Assembly (NCBI RefSeq): GCF_000632225.1
Contig: NZ_JFYV01000008.1
Location: 1 to 64,000, forward strand
From: Sphingomonas sp. RIT328
GTDB taxonomy: Bacteria; Pseudomonadota; Alphaproteobacteria; Sphingomonadales; Sphingomonadaceae
DNA: 64,000 nucleotides
Reading direction: 5' to 3'
Below the pieces are notes generated by a model that was not told where the DNA came from, did not search any database, and was given only the letters and a program-made list of their open reading frames with translations. Each line of letters begins with the position of its first letter. Position 1 is the stretch's first letter. A program made the translations under genes and the position numbers. This document shows, piece after piece, positions 6,837 to 15,870 of this stretch.

Positions 6837-7181
6837 ATGGCCGCAGAGAGTTTGTTCGGAGTCCATGGTGCCGCCCTCGAAGTGCGCGGGCAGCGCATGG
6901 GCGTGCTGGCCTCCAACATCGCCAACGCCTCGACTCCCGGCTTCAAGGCGAAGGACATCGACTTCAAGTCGGCGCTCGCCACGCTGGAGCAGGACAATAA
7001 CGGCACCCTCGACGCCGCGACCAAGTTCCGCGTGCCGCTGCAGACCTCGATGGACGGCAATACCGTCGAACTCAACGAAGAGCAGACCGCCTTCGCCGAG
7101 AACGCCGTCCAGTATCAGACGACGCTGTCGTTCCTCAACGGGCGGATCGGCCAGATCACCCGCGCGCTGAAGGGGGAGTAA
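6837..7181 (+). CDS. flgB: Proximal rod protein FlgB
   Basis: This 114-aa protein is a rod subunit at the base of the flagellar axial structure. The N-terminal rod motif is clear (ASNIANASTPGFKAKD, about residues 24-39), and the C-terminal coiled part (FAENAVQYQTTLSFLNGRI) is typical. The start at 6837 follows GGAG by ten bases and suits the sigma-54 start at 6806. An in-frame ATG at 6813 would lie only seven bases into the transcript without a ribosome site. It is the first gene of flgBCDEFGHIJKL. Confidence 0.92.
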   Translation: MAAESLFGVHGAALEVRGQRMGVLASNIANASTPGFKAKDIDFKSALATLEQDNNGTLDAATKFRVPLQTSMDGNTVELNEEQTAFAENAVQYQTTLSFLNGRIGQITRALKGE

Positions 7182-7185
7182 GCCG

Positions 7186-7593
7186 ATGGCCGATCCGATC
7201 AACGTCTTCCAGGTCGCCGGGCGAGCGATGAGCGCGCAGCTCATCCGCATGAACACCACCGCGTCGAACCTCGCCAATGTCGGCGGCACGACCGGCTCGG
7301 CGGACACCGCCTACAAGACGATGAAGCCGGTGTTCCGCACCAGCTTCGACGCGGCGAGCGGCCTTGCCACCGTCGACGTCGAGAAGATCGTCACCGCCGG
7401 TGAATCGCCGACCAAGATCTACGATCCGAACAACCCGCTCGCCGACAAGGATGGCAATATCTACCAGGCCGCGGTCGATGAAAGCCGTGAACTCGTCGAC
7501 ATGATGGAGACGGCACGTTCGTATCAAAACAACGTCGAGGTGATGAATACTGCCAAGCAGCTCACCATCGATACCCTCAAGCTGGGACGTTAA
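7186..7593 (+). CDS. flgC: Proximal rod protein FlgC
   Basis: This 135-aa rod protein has the N-terminal rod motif TTASNLANVGGTTGS (about residues 22-36). Its C-terminal SRELVDMMETARSYQNNVEV is the signature of FlgC/FlgG-type axial proteins. A GGGGAG ribosome site precedes the ATG. It lies 4 bases after flgB, and its stop overlaps the flgD start (TAATG). Confidence 0.93.
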   Translation: MADPINVFQVAGRAMSAQLIRMNTTASNLANVGGTTGSADTAYKTMKPVFRTSFDAASGLATVDVEKIVTAGESPTKIYDPNNPLADKDGNIYQAAVDESRELVDMMETARSYQNNVEVMNTAKQLTIDTLKLGR

Positions 7594-8324
7594 TGATGGT
7601 GGACTCGATTACCTCGACGCAGTCGACGTTCGACGCGACGCTCGACAAGCTCGGCATCAAGCGGTCGGGCTCCACCAGCGCGACGACGACGGCGACCGGC
7701 GCCTCGACGACGCCGACCGCGACCAAGACGACGCTCGACCAGTCCGATTTCCTGACGCTGCTGACCACGCAGCTCAAGAACCAGGACCCGCTGAGCCCGA
7801 TGGACAACACCCAGATGGTCGCCCAGATGGCGCAATTCTCGTCGGTCGCCGGGATCAGCGAGATGAACAAGACGCTGTCGAGCGTCGCCACCAAATTGGG
7901 CTCGACCACCGCGTCCGACGCGATGAGCTATGTCGGCAAGACGGTGCTGACCGAGGGATCGACCGCCTATCCGCGCGCCAGCGGCAGCCTCGACGGGGCG
8001 GTCGAGCTCGACGACGACGCGACGCAGGTCACCGTGTCGATCTCCGACGCCAACGGCGGCACGCTGCGCAACCTGACGCTCGGCGCGCAGAAGAAGGGCA
8101 CCGCGACCTTCGAGTGGGACGGCAAGGACGGCGCCGGCAACAGCGCCGGCGACGGGCCGTTCACGGTCACCGCGCTCGCCACCGCCGGCGACAAGACCGT
8201 GACCAGCCGCACCCTCGTGTGGGCGCCGGTCGAATCCGTCTCCTTGCCGTCGAGCGGCTCGCCGACGCTCAAGGTGCTCGGCGTCGGCGACGTCAATCCC
8301 GCCGACGTCCGGTCCGCCACCTGA
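7593..8324 (+). CDS. flgD: Hook assembly scaffold FlgD
   Basis: This 243-aa protein is the hook cap that guides FlgE polymerisation and is removed when the hook is complete. The N-terminal FlgD motif is clear: FLTLLTTQLKNQDPLSPMD at about 52-70, followed by NTQMVAQMAQFSSVAG. FlgD Ig/tudor-like domains follow (FEWDGKDGAGN at about 173-183). The start is at 7593 or the adjacent ATG at 7596. Translation is probably coupled to flgC. Confidence 0.92.
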   Translation: MMVDSITSTQSTFDATLDKLGIKRSGSTSATTTATGASTTPTATKTTLDQSDFLTLLTTQLKNQDPLSPMDNTQMVAQMAQFSSVAGISEMNKTLSSVATKLGSTTASDAMSYVGKTVLTEGSTAYPRASGSLDGAVELDDDATQVTVSISDANGGTLRNLTLGAQKKGTATFEWDGKDGAGNSAGDGPFTVTALATAGDKTVTSRTLVWAPVESVSLPSSGSPTLKVLGVGDVNPADVRSAT

Positions 8325-8363
8325 TCCCGCTTTTCCCGATATCCGCTTCCAAGGAGTAACCCG

Positions 8364-9659
8364 ATGTCCTTCTACACCTCGCTCTCCGGCCTCCAGGCGT
8401 CGCAGACCGACATGGCGACGATCAGCCACAATCTCGCCAACGTCTCGACCACCGGCTTCAAGAAGAGCCGTACCGAATTCGCCGACATCATCGCGTCCAG
8501 CACCTCGACCGATCCGCGCAAGATGGTCGGTTCGGGCGTCGTGGTGAAGGGCAACACGCAGCAGTTCAAGGAGGGCAACCTCACCACCACGTCGAACGCG
8601 CTCGACCTGGCGATGGTCGGCGAAGGCTTCTTCACGATGCGCTCGACCGGCACCAGCGATTCGACCACCTACACGCGCAACGGCAGCTTCTCGGTCGATT
8701 CGAACAACAACGTCGTCGACGCGCAGGGCAGCTACCTGATGGTCTATCCGGTCGACAGCGACGGCAACGTCACCGCCACCGGCGAGAAGGGCCTGACCAC
8801 GCTGCAGATCCAGCAGACCAGCGGCACGCCCAAGGGCACCAGCAAGGTCGCCACCGCGGTGCAGATGTCGTCGACCTCGACCGTCAAGGGCGCCGCGGCC
8901 GACTATAAGTTCGATCGCACCGACACGACGACCTACAACAACTCGGTCGCCTCGCGCATCTATGACGCGAACGGCAATCCGATGACGATGACCAGCTATT
9001 ACGTGCGCACCGCGACGGGCACCGACGGCCCGCCGGTCACCACCGGCAGCTGGGACGTCTATACCTTCGTCGGCGACCAGGCGATGACCACCGGCACCGC
9101 GCCCAACACGAGCAACAAGGTGACGCTGACCTTCGACGACAAGGGCGCGCTGACCTCGACCTCACCGACCAAGATCGACTTCAACGCCTTCACCCCGACC
9201 TCGGGCGCGGCGACGCAGACGATCTCGCTCGACATCACCAATTCGACGCAGCTGTCGTCGGCCTTCGCGGTCAACGCCAAGACGCAGGACGGTATTCCGG
9301 TCGGCCAGCTCGCCGGCGTCACCGTCACCGACGCGGGCCTGATCCAGGCGAGCTTCTCGAACGGCGACATCAAGCCGCTCGGCAAGGTCGCGCTCGCCAA
9401 ATTCTCGACGCCGACCGGCCTGCGCCAGATCGGCAGCAGCTATTGGGCGGCGACCGGCGTGTCGGGCGCGGCGACGCTCGGCATGGCGAGCGCCGACGGC
9501 TTCGGCACGCTGATGAGCGGCACGATCGAAGGATCGAACGTCGACATCACCGAGGAGCTGGTCAACCTGATCGCGGCGCAGCGCAACTTCCAGGCGAACT
9601 CGAAGGCGCTCGATACCGCCAATCAGGTGTCGCAGACGATTATCCAGATCCGCAACTGA
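8364..9659 (+). CDS. flgE: Flagellar hook protein FlgE
   Basis: This 431-aa subunit builds the hook. The N-terminus MSFYTSLSGLQASQTDMA and HNLANVSTTGFKKSRTEF carry the axial-protein motif. The C-terminus ends in NVDITEELVNLIAAQRNFQA, also conserved. The middle is the Thr/Ser-rich exposed domain. A strong AAGGAG precedes the ATG by seven bases. It falls between flgD (its cap) and flgF. Confidence 0.95.
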   Translation: MSFYTSLSGLQASQTDMATISHNLANVSTTGFKKSRTEFADIIASSTSTDPRKMVGSGVVVKGNTQQFKEGNLTTTSNALDLAMVGEGFFTMRSTGTSDSTTYTRNGSFSVDSNNNVVDAQGSYLMVYPVDSDGNVTATGEKGLTTLQIQQTSGTPKGTSKVATAVQMSSTSTVKGAAADYKFDRTDTTTYNNSVASRIYDANGNPMTMTSYYVRTATGTDGPPVTTGSWDVYTFVGDQAMTTGTAPNTSNKVTLTFDDKGALTSTSPTKIDFNAFTPTSGAATQTISLDITNSTQLSSAFAVNAKTQDGIPVGQLAGVTVTDAGLIQASFSNGDIKPLGKVALAKFSTPTGLRQIGSSYWAATGVSGAATLGMASADGFGTLMSGTIEGSNVDITEELVNLIAAQRNFQANSKALDTANQVSQTIIQIRN

Positions 9660-9682
9660 GCGACGCGGCGCGGAGGCTTTAG

Positions 9683-10435
9683 ATGGACAAACTGGTCTAT
9701 ACGGCGGCGACGGGGCTGCGTGCGCACATGCAGGCGCAGGCGGCGATCGCCAACAATATGGCGAATGCGTCCACCACCGGCTTCCGCGCCGATCGCGTCG
9801 TCTTCGACCGGATCGAGCTGAAGGGCGGCGGCACGCAGCTCGAGGCGCGCATGCCGACCAGCGAAGAGGTCACCGACGCCGATCGCGCCCCCGGCGCGAT
9901 CCAGGCGACCGGCCGGCCGCTCGACGTCGCGATCAGCGGCAACACCGACTGGCTGGCGGTGCAGGCCGCCGACGGCAGCGAGGCCTATACCCGTCGCGGC
10001 GATCTCGAGATCGCGGCATCGGGCGTGCTCCAGACCGGCGACGGCTTCATCGTCCAGGGTCAGGCGGGGCCGATCACCGTGCCGCCGCACGACAGCCTGA
10101 CGATCGCCGCCGACGGCACGATCAGCATCGTGCCGCAGGGCGGCGACGCCAAGAACCCGCAGGTGCTCGACCGGCTCAAGCTGGTCGACACCAAGGGGAC
10201 GACGACGCTCAAGGGCCTCGACAATCTGCTGCGCGTCAAGGGCGGCGGGGTGCTCCCCGCCAATCTCGACGCCAAGGTGCAGGGCGGCGCGCTGGAGGCC
10301 TCCAACGTCAACATGACGCAGGCGCTGGTCGACATGATCGAGAACCAGCGCAGTTACGAAGTCCAGGCCAATCTGATGAAGTCCGCCAAGGACATGGACG
10401 AGAGCAGCACCTCGGTGATGCGTCTGCCGAGCTAA
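9683..10435 (+). CDS. flgF: Rod protein FlgF
   Basis: This 250-aa protein is a rod subunit of the FlgF/FlgG family. It has the N-terminal motif NNMANASTTGFRADRVVF (about 23-40) and the C-terminal LEASNVNMTQALVDMIENQR. The position between flgE and flgG and the shorter length separate it from FlgG (262 aa). GGAGG lies eight bases before the ATG. Confidence 0.92.
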   Translation: MDKLVYTAATGLRAHMQAQAAIANNMANASTTGFRADRVVFDRIELKGGGTQLEARMPTSEEVTDADRAPGAIQATGRPLDVAISGNTDWLAVQAADGSEAYTRRGDLEIAASGVLQTGDGFIVQGQAGPITVPPHDSLTIAADGTISIVPQGGDAKNPQVLDRLKLVDTKGTTTLKGLDNLLRVKGGGVLPANLDAKVQGGALEASNVNMTQALVDMIENQRSYEVQANLMKSAKDMDESSTSVMRLPS

Positions 10436-10447
10436 GGGAAGAAAGAT

Positions 10448-11236
10448 ATGTCCTCCTCCGCCATGCACATCGCGCGCACCGGGCTCGACGCCCAGGATAC
10501 GCGCATGCGGGTGATCTCGAACAACCTCGCCAACGTCAACACGACGGGGTTCAAGAAGGATCGCGCCGCGTTCGAGACGCTCGCCTATCAGACGATCACC
10601 GCGCCCGGCGCGGCGTCGACCGCCGACACCAAATATGCCACCGGGCTCAACCTCGGCACCGGCGTGCGCGTGCAGGGGACGGCGCGGATCGATACGCAGG
10701 GCTCGCTGACGCAGACCGGCAACGCCTATGATCTGGCGCTCGACGGCGACGGCTATTTCCAGGTGCAGCTGCCCGGCGGCAACCTCGGCTATACGCGCGC
10801 CGGCAATTTCAGCCGCAGCCCGGAAGGCCTGCTGATCACCTCCGAAGGCTATCAGGTGATGCCGGGCATCACCGTGCCCGCCAACGCCACCTCGGTGTCG
10901 ATCGGCACCGACGGCACGGTGACGGCGCAGATCCCCGGGCAGAACGAGGGGACCAACCTCGGCCAGATCCAGGTCGCGAGCTTCCCCAATCCGACCGGGC
11001 TGCAATCGACCGGCGACAATTACCTCAAGGAGACCGCCTCGTCGGGCGCCGCCAACATGGGCATCCCCGGCCAGGACGGCCGCGGCAACGTCCGCCAGGG
11101 CAGCCTCGAGGCGTCGAACGTCAACGTCGTCGAGGAACTCGTCGACATGATCGAGACGCAGCGCGCCTATGAGGTCAATTCCAAGATGATCTCGTCGTCC
11201 GACGAGATGCTCAAGACGCTGAACCAGAACCTGTGA
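10448..11236 (+). CDS. flgG: Distal rod protein FlgG
   Basis: This 262-aa protein is the distal rod subunit. The N-terminus MHIARTGLDAQDTRMRVISN and NLANVNTTGFKKDRAAFE and the C-terminus SNVNVVEELVDMIETQRAYE match the family closely at its usual length of about 262 residues. An AAGGGAAG ribosome site precedes the ATG. The stop overlaps the flgH start. Confidence 0.95.
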   Translation: MSSSAMHIARTGLDAQDTRMRVISNNLANVNTTGFKKDRAAFETLAYQTITAPGAASTADTKYATGLNLGTGVRVQGTARIDTQGSLTQTGNAYDLALDGDGYFQVQLPGGNLGYTRAGNFSRSPEGLLITSEGYQVMPGITVPANATSVSIGTDGTVTAQIPGQNEGTNLGQIQVASFPNPTGLQSTGDNYLKETASSGAANMGIPGQDGRGNVRQGSLEASNVNVVEELVDMIETQRAYEVNSKMISSSDEMLKTLNQNL

Positions 11237-11916
11237 TGCCCGCTCCGCTGTTCCGCGCCGGGATCGCCGGCCTGCTCGTCCTCGGTGTCGCCGCCCCGGC
11301 CGACGCCCGCCTGTTCAAGAAGAAGCCGGCGGAGGATTTCACCGCGGTGCGCGCGCCGCTGGCGCCGCCCGCGCCGGTCGCCAACGGATCGATCTTCCAG
11401 GCGGGCGATGGCTATGCCGCGCTTTACGAGGGCTGGCGCGCGCGCCGGGTCGGCGATCCGCTGACGATCGTGCTGGTCGAGCGCACCGCGGCGTCCAAAT
11501 CCTCCGGGTCGAAGCTCGATTCCAAGGGCTCGTTCGGCGTCACGCCGCCGACCACCGGGCCGCTCAAGCTGTTCAACTCGACCGATATCGGCGCGAGCGG
11601 CACGCGCGGGTTCGACGGTTCGGGGCAGGCCGACCAGGCCAATTCGCTGTCGGGCGAGGTCTCGGTGACGGTCGCCGAGGTCTATCCCAACGGCACGATG
11701 CTGGTGCAGGGGCAGAAGCGCGTCACGCTCAACCGCGGCGACGAGTTCCTCCAGATCAAGGGCATCGTCCGTACCGCCGATATCGGCGCGGACAATCGCA
11801 TCCTGTCGACGCGGGTCGCGGACGCGCAGATCGCCTATACCGGCAAGGGCGATGTCGCACGCGCCGGGCGGCAGGGCTGGCTCAGCCGCTTCTTCTCCGT
11901 CGTCAGCCCGTTCTGA
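11236..11916 (+). CDS. flgH: Flagellar L-ring protein FlgH
   Basis: FlgH forms the outer-membrane L ring. It is 226 aa from the ATG that overlaps the flgG stop (TGATG); a GTG one codon earlier is possible. A signal peptide is visible (IAGLLVLGVAAPADA). The conserved core includes YEGWRARRVGDPLTIVLVE, LSGEVSVTVAEVYPNGTM, and GIVRTADIGADNRILSTRVA. FlgH is normally a lipoprotein, but there is no cysteine anywhere in this protein, so the lipobox is absent and the signal looks like type I. It is translationally coupled to flgG. Confidence 0.92.
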   Translation: MPAPLFRAGIAGLLVLGVAAPADARLFKKKPAEDFTAVRAPLAPPAPVANGSIFQAGDGYAALYEGWRARRVGDPLTIVLVERTAASKSSGSKLDSKGSFGVTPPTTGPLKLFNSTDIGASGTRGFDGSGQADQANSLSGEVSVTVAEVYPNGTMLVQGQKRVTLNRGDEFLQIKGIVRTADIGADNRILSTRVADAQIAYTGKGDVARAGRQGWLSRFFSVVSPF

Positions 11917-11954
11917 TGCGCCGGGCCCCGTCCTCACCCCCCGCCGCCTTCGGC

Positions 11955-11985
11955 GTCCCTCCCTTTCCCAATGGGGAGAGGGAAG
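11955..11985. repeat. Pyrimidine/purine hairpin between flgH and flgI
   Basis: A CCCTTTCCC stretch is followed three bases later by a GGGGAGAGGG stretch, forming an imperfect hairpin. Such blocks recur between genes in related genomes (recalled, not checked). The open frame of flgI runs through it, but the family start lies downstream. Confidence 0.4.
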
Positions 11986-12047
11986 GCGGAACGGGTGCGG
12001 GCAGGGTTAGCGCTACGGTAACCAATATGAGTGCAGGCATTGCCGCT

Positions 12048-13157
12048 ATGATCCGTCATCTTGCCCGTTCGCTGATCACCGCGCTGATCGCCACCGTCGG
12101 CCTTGCCGCGCCCGCTTCGGCGGACCGGATCAAGGACCTCGGCGGCTTCCAGGGTATCCGGGCCAACCAGCTCACCGGCTATGGCGTCGTCGTCGGCCTG
12201 CCCGGCACCGGGGACGACAATCTCGAATATACCGTCCAGTCGCTGAAGGCGGTGGCGTCACGCTTCGGCCTGCAACTGCCGCCCGGCGCCAATCCGGGGA
12301 TGAAGAATGCCGCGGTGGTGATGATCACCGCCGAGCTGCCGCCCTTCGCCAAGCCCGGCCAGCGGCTCGACATCACCGTCGCCTCGATGGGCAAGGCCAA
12401 GTCGCTGCGCGGCGGCAGCCTCGTGCTGACCCCGCTGCTCGGCGCGGACAATCAGATCTATGCGATGGCGCAGGGCAATCTCGCGGTCGGCGGCCTCGGC
12501 GCGGAGGGCGCGGACGGATCGCGGATCGTCGTCAACGTGCCCTCGACCGGGCGCATCCCCGAGGGCGCCACCGTCGAGCGCGCGGTCGCCACCGGCTTCG
12601 ATTCGGCGCCGATGCTGACCTTCAACCTCGCTCGGTCGGATTTCACCACCGCGCAGAACGTCGCGCAGGCGATCAACGCCAAGCTCGGCTTCGGCACGGC
12701 GCAGGCGGTCGACGGCGTGTCGGTCGCGGTGCGCGCGCCGCCGGGCGCCGACGTGCGCGCGACGCTGATGTCGACGATCGAGAACCTCGATGTCACTTCG
12801 GCCGAGCCGCCCGCAAAAGTAATTGTAAATGCGCGCACCGGAACGGTCGTTATCAATTCTGCGGTCAGGGTGGGTCCTGCCGCGGTGACGCACGGCAAGC
12901 TGACCGTGCGCATCGACGAGAACCAGCGGATCAGCCAGCCGGCGCCGTTCAGCCAGGGTCAGACCGCGTTGGAGAAGAAGTCCAACGTGTCGATCGAGGA
13001 GGAGAAGAAACCGATGTTCCTCATCAACCCCGGCCCCAGGCTCGCCGACATCGTCAAGGCGGTGAACGCAATCGGCGCGTCGCCCGCGGACCTCGTCGCG
13101 ATCCTCGAGGCGCTCAAGGAAGCGGGCAGCCTCAAGGCGGAGCTGATCGTGCTATGA
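12048..13157 (+). CDS. flgI: Flagellar P-ring protein FlgI
   Basis: FlgI forms the periplasmic P ring. From this ATG the protein is 369 aa with a clean signal peptide (ARSLITALIATVGLAAPASA, cut before DRIKDL). The conserved start of the mature protein (DLGGFQGIRANQLTGYGVVV) follows at once. The frame is open back to 11916, and another ATG lies at 12027. I chose 12048 because it gives the family length and a normal signal peptide. The C-terminal PGPRLADIVKAVNAIGASP is typical. The stop overlaps the next gene (ATGA). Its chaperone FlgA is encoded at 4564-5079. Confidence 0.93.
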   Translation: MIRHLARSLITALIATVGLAAPASADRIKDLGGFQGIRANQLTGYGVVVGLPGTGDDNLEYTVQSLKAVASRFGLQLPPGANPGMKNAAVVMITAELPPFAKPGQRLDITVASMGKAKSLRGGSLVLTPLLGADNQIYAMAQGNLAVGGLGAEGADGSRIVVNVPSTGRIPEGATVERAVATGFDSAPMLTFNLARSDFTTAQNVAQAINAKLGFGTAQAVDGVSVAVRAPPGADVRATLMSTIENLDVTSAEPPAKVIVNARTGTVVINSAVRVGPAAVTHGKLTVRIDENQRISQPAPFSQGQTALEKKSNVSIEEEKKPMFLINPGPRLADIVKAVNAIGASPADLVAILEALKEAGSLKAELIVL

Positions 13158-13483
13158 CGACGCTCGGCACCACGCCCGTCGGTGCGACCGGCGGCATCTC
13201 GACCGATACGTCGCGGCTCAAGTCCGCCGAGAACCTCAAGAAGGCGGGCGAGAAGTTCGAAGCGGTGTTCACCGGCATGATGCTGAAGAGCATGCGCAAG
13301 GCCAAGCTCGCCGACCCGCTGTTCGATTCGAAGGCGATCGACACGTTCAGCGAGATGCAAGACGCCCGCGTCGCGCAGACGATGGCGGAGACGACGCCGC
13401 TCGGCATCGGCAAGGCGATGACCGCCTTCCTCGCCAAGTCGCAATCCGATCTTAACACCTCTGTTGCAGATCCGCCCAAATGA
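13154..13483 (+). CDS. flgJ: Rod-binding protein, FlgJ N-terminal domain only
   Basis: This 109-aa protein corresponds to the rod-capping half of FlgJ: KKAGEKFEAVFTGMMLKSMR, then DTFSEMQDARVAQTMAET. The muramidase half of the enterobacterial protein (about 310 aa) is missing, as in many alphaproteobacteria. It overlaps flgI and flgK by 4 bases each. The enzyme function is probably supplied by the transglycosylase at 2901-3746 (inference). Confidence 0.85.
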   Translation: MTTLGTTPVGATGGISTDTSRLKSAENLKKAGEKFEAVFTGMMLKSMRKAKLADPLFDSKAIDTFSEMQDARVAQTMAETTPLGIGKAMTAFLAKSQSDLNTSVADPPK

Positions 13484-14838
13484 GCGACTTGCTGTCGATC
13501 GGCGCTTCGGGCGTCCGCGCGTATCAGAGCGCGCTGTCCACGGTGGGCGAGAATATCGCCAACGTGAACTCGACCGGTTATACCCGGCGCACGGTCAACA
13601 TCAGCGAAGTGGCGGGCGGCAGCGGCTCGCTCAATCCCTATGGCGCCGGCAACGGTGTCGTGCTGACCGGGGTCGGCCGGTCGGCCAACGTCTATGCGAG
13701 CGCCGCGCTGCGCGCCTCGACCAGCGACCTGTCGCGCACCACCAAGGGCGCGGAATGGCTCGATCGCATCCAGGACGCGCTGACCGGCAATGCGCTGACC
13801 ACCCGCGTCACCTCCTTCTTCGCCTCGGCGCAGAGCCTTGCCGCCGAACCCAATTCGACCGCGCTGCGCACCGGCATGCTGAGCGCCGCGGCCTCGGCGG
13901 GGATCGCCTTCACCGCGACCGGCAAGGCGTTCGACCAGATCGATTCGGATATCGACACCGCCGGCAACCAGGCGGCGCAGAGCCTGACCTCGCTCGGCGA
14001 CTCGCTCGGCAAGATCAACGACAGTCTCGGCCGCGCGCAGGTCGGCAGCACCGCCGCGGCGCAGCTGATGGACCAGCGCGACAATATCCTCTCGCAGATG
14101 AGCGAGCTCGCCGACGTCACCACCAAGACCGATGCGATCGGCCGCGCGACGGTGAGCTTCGCCGGATCGACCGGCCCGGCCTTCGTCCAGGGCGTGACCA
14201 GCGGGCAGGTCGCCTATGATCGCGGCAGCGACGGCAAGGTGTCCTTCACGGTGACGGTCGGCGCGGTCAACAGCCAGATCACCGCGAGCGGCGGCACGAT
14301 CGCCGGCATCACCGACGGCGCCGAGCGCGTTGCGGCGATCCGCCAGGAGCTGAACGCGGTCGCCACCGGCTTCACCGGCGCGGTCAACGCCAACCAGACC
14401 GCCGGGCTTGATCAGAACGGCAACACCGGCATCGCGATGTTCGCGACCGGCACCAATCCGACCGACATCAGCGTGTCCGATCAATTCACCTCCGGCAGCC
14501 TGATCGCCGCGGGCAAGATCGCGGCGAGCGCCGGCGGCGGGGTGCGCGATTCGTCCAACCTCACCGCGCTCGAAGCGACGCGGCAGTCGCAGGGGTTCGA
14601 GACCAAGCTGACCGCGCTCGTCACCGACAATGCGACGGCGTACAAGCAGAAGAACACCATCGCCGACGCGCAGACCGCGATCCGCGACGGCGCGGCGACC
14701 GCGCTGTCGACCGCGACCGGCGTCAACCTCGATTCGGAAGCCGTCGACCTGATGCGCTTCCAGCAGGCCTATGCCGCCTCGGGCCGCGTCATCCAGGTGG
14801 CGCGCGAGACGATGCAGACCATCCTCGACATCCGCTAG
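13480..14838 (+). CDS. flgK: Hook-filament junction protein FlgK
   Basis: This 452-aa protein is the first hook-associated protein. The N-terminal axial motif is ENIANVNSTGYTRRTVNISE (about 25-44). The C-terminal LDSEAVDLMRFQQAYAASGR and VIQVARETMQTILDI are typical. The middle region (MDQRDNILSQMSELADVT) matches the FlgK helical domain. It is coupled to flgJ by an ATGA overlap. It is the likely client of the FlgN-like chaperone at 3864-4184. Confidence 0.94.
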   Translation: MSDLLSIGASGVRAYQSALSTVGENIANVNSTGYTRRTVNISEVAGGSGSLNPYGAGNGVVLTGVGRSANVYASAALRASTSDLSRTTKGAEWLDRIQDALTGNALTTRVTSFFASAQSLAAEPNSTALRTGMLSAAASAGIAFTATGKAFDQIDSDIDTAGNQAAQSLTSLGDSLGKINDSLGRAQVGSTAAAQLMDQRDNILSQMSELADVTTKTDAIGRATVSFAGSTGPAFVQGVTSGQVAYDRGSDGKVSFTVTVGAVNSQITASGGTIAGITDGAERVAAIRQELNAVATGFTGAVNANQTAGLDQNGNTGIAMFATGTNPTDISVSDQFTSGSLIAAGKIAASAGGGVRDSSNLTALEATRQSQGFETKLTALVTDNATAYKQKNTIADAQTAIRDGAATALSTATGVNLDSEAVDLMRFQQAYAASGRVIQVARETMQTILDIR

Positions 14839-14847
14839 GGCCGCGCC

Positions 14848-15750
14848 ATGCAGATCTCCACCAGCCTCTTCTACAGCAATGCGGCGACCCGCTTTTCGCA
14901 GATGAGCAGCCGTGCGTCGGACTTGCAGACGCAGATCTCGACCGGCAAGAAGATCCTCAAGCCCTCCGACGATCCCGCCGCGGCGCAGCAGCTCGCCGAG
15001 CTCGACCGCAAGGATGCCGACGCCGCGGTCTATGGCACCAACATCACGCTGGCGAGCTCGCTGCTCGATCAGGCGGACGGCGTGCTCAGCCAGATCAGCA
15101 CGCAGCTGACCCGCGCCACCGAACTCGCGACGCAGGCGGCGAACGGCACCCAGACCGACGCGACGCGCAAGCTGATCGCGACCGAATTGACGTCGATCGT
15201 CGGTTCGCTGGTCGGCCTCGCCAATACCAAGAACGTGCGCGGCCAGCCGCTGTTCGGCTCCGCCTCGGGCGGCGCGGCGGTGATCGACAACAAGGACGGC
15301 ACCTTCACCTTCCCGCCCGACGTCGAAGTGTCCGAAGTGCCGATCGCCGACGGGCAGACCGTGCAGGCGACCGAGAGCGCCAAGCGCATCTTCGCCCTGC
15401 CCGGCGGCACCGACAACACGCTGGCGATGCTGAGCAAGCTCGCCGCGACGCTCAACGCCGGCGGCGACGTCTCGGCGTCGGTCGCGACTTCGCTCGACCA
15501 GATCAATCAGGCGGTCGATCAGGTCGCCGACGTTTCCGCGTCGGTCGGCGCGCGCGGCGCGCGGGTCGATCTCCAGCAGCAGTTGCTGACCAGCGCCAAC
15601 ACCGATCGCAGCGAGCTGCGCGGCAAGATCGAACAGGTCGACGTCACCGACGCCGTCGTCCAGCTCCAGCAGATGATGACCGCGCTGTCCGCGTCGCAGG
15701 CGAGCTTCAGCAAGCTCTCCAGCCTGTCGCTGTTCGACTACCTCAAATAA
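14848..15750 (+). CDS. flgL: Hook-filament junction protein FlgL
   Basis: This 300-aa flagellin-like protein is the second hook-associated protein. The flagellin N-terminal domain is at about 5-140 (QTQISTGKKILKPSDDPAAA is diagnostic). The C-terminal helix region includes VTDAVVQLQQMMTALSASQA. It starts 9 bases after flgK and ends the flgB-L operon, followed immediately by a perfect hairpin. No filament flagellin gene (fliC) is in this window. Confidence 0.93.
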   Translation: MQISTSLFYSNAATRFSQMSSRASDLQTQISTGKKILKPSDDPAAAQQLAELDRKDADAAVYGTNITLASSLLDQADGVLSQISTQLTRATELATQAANGTQTDATRKLIATELTSIVGSLVGLANTKNVRGQPLFGSASGGAAVIDNKDGTFTFPPDVEVSEVPIADGQTVQATESAKRIFALPGGTDNTLAMLSKLAATLNAGGDVSASVATSLDQINQAVDQVADVSASVGARGARVDLQQQLLTSANTDRSELRGKIEQVDVTDAVVQLQQMMTALSASQASFSKLSSLSLFDYLK

Positions 15751-15772
15751 GCGCCGCCGCGGCCGGCGGCGC
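15751..15772 (+). terminator. Hairpin ending flgB-L operon
   Basis: A perfect 9-bp stem (15751-15759 with 15764-15772) with a CGGC loop begins at the first base after the flgL stop. No T tract follows, so termination would be partial or factor-assisted. Confidence 0.55.
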
Positions 15773-15791
15773 AACAAACTCACCGCGCCGG

Positions 15792-15819
15792 TAACCACTT
15801 GTCGAGGAAGTGCGGTTAA
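15792..15819 (+). promoter_or_regulatory. Weak sigma-28-like promoter before motA
   Basis: TAAC, a 16-base spacer and GCGGTTAA (6 of 8 to GCCGATAA) lie about 50 bases before the motA start. The spacer is one longer than consensus. The same bases also form an imperfect inverted repeat (15792-15800 and 15808-15818). Confidence 0.25.
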
Positions 15820-15870
15820 TCCGGTCGTATCGGATTGCCGGCCGCGCCGGCGCAACGGGGGTTGCCCAAC

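Noticed and set aside
15837-15870. Longer MotA with a TTG start at 15835
   Set aside because: It adds 12 residues that do not fit the family, while the GTG at 15871 has a good ribosome site and gives the normal length.
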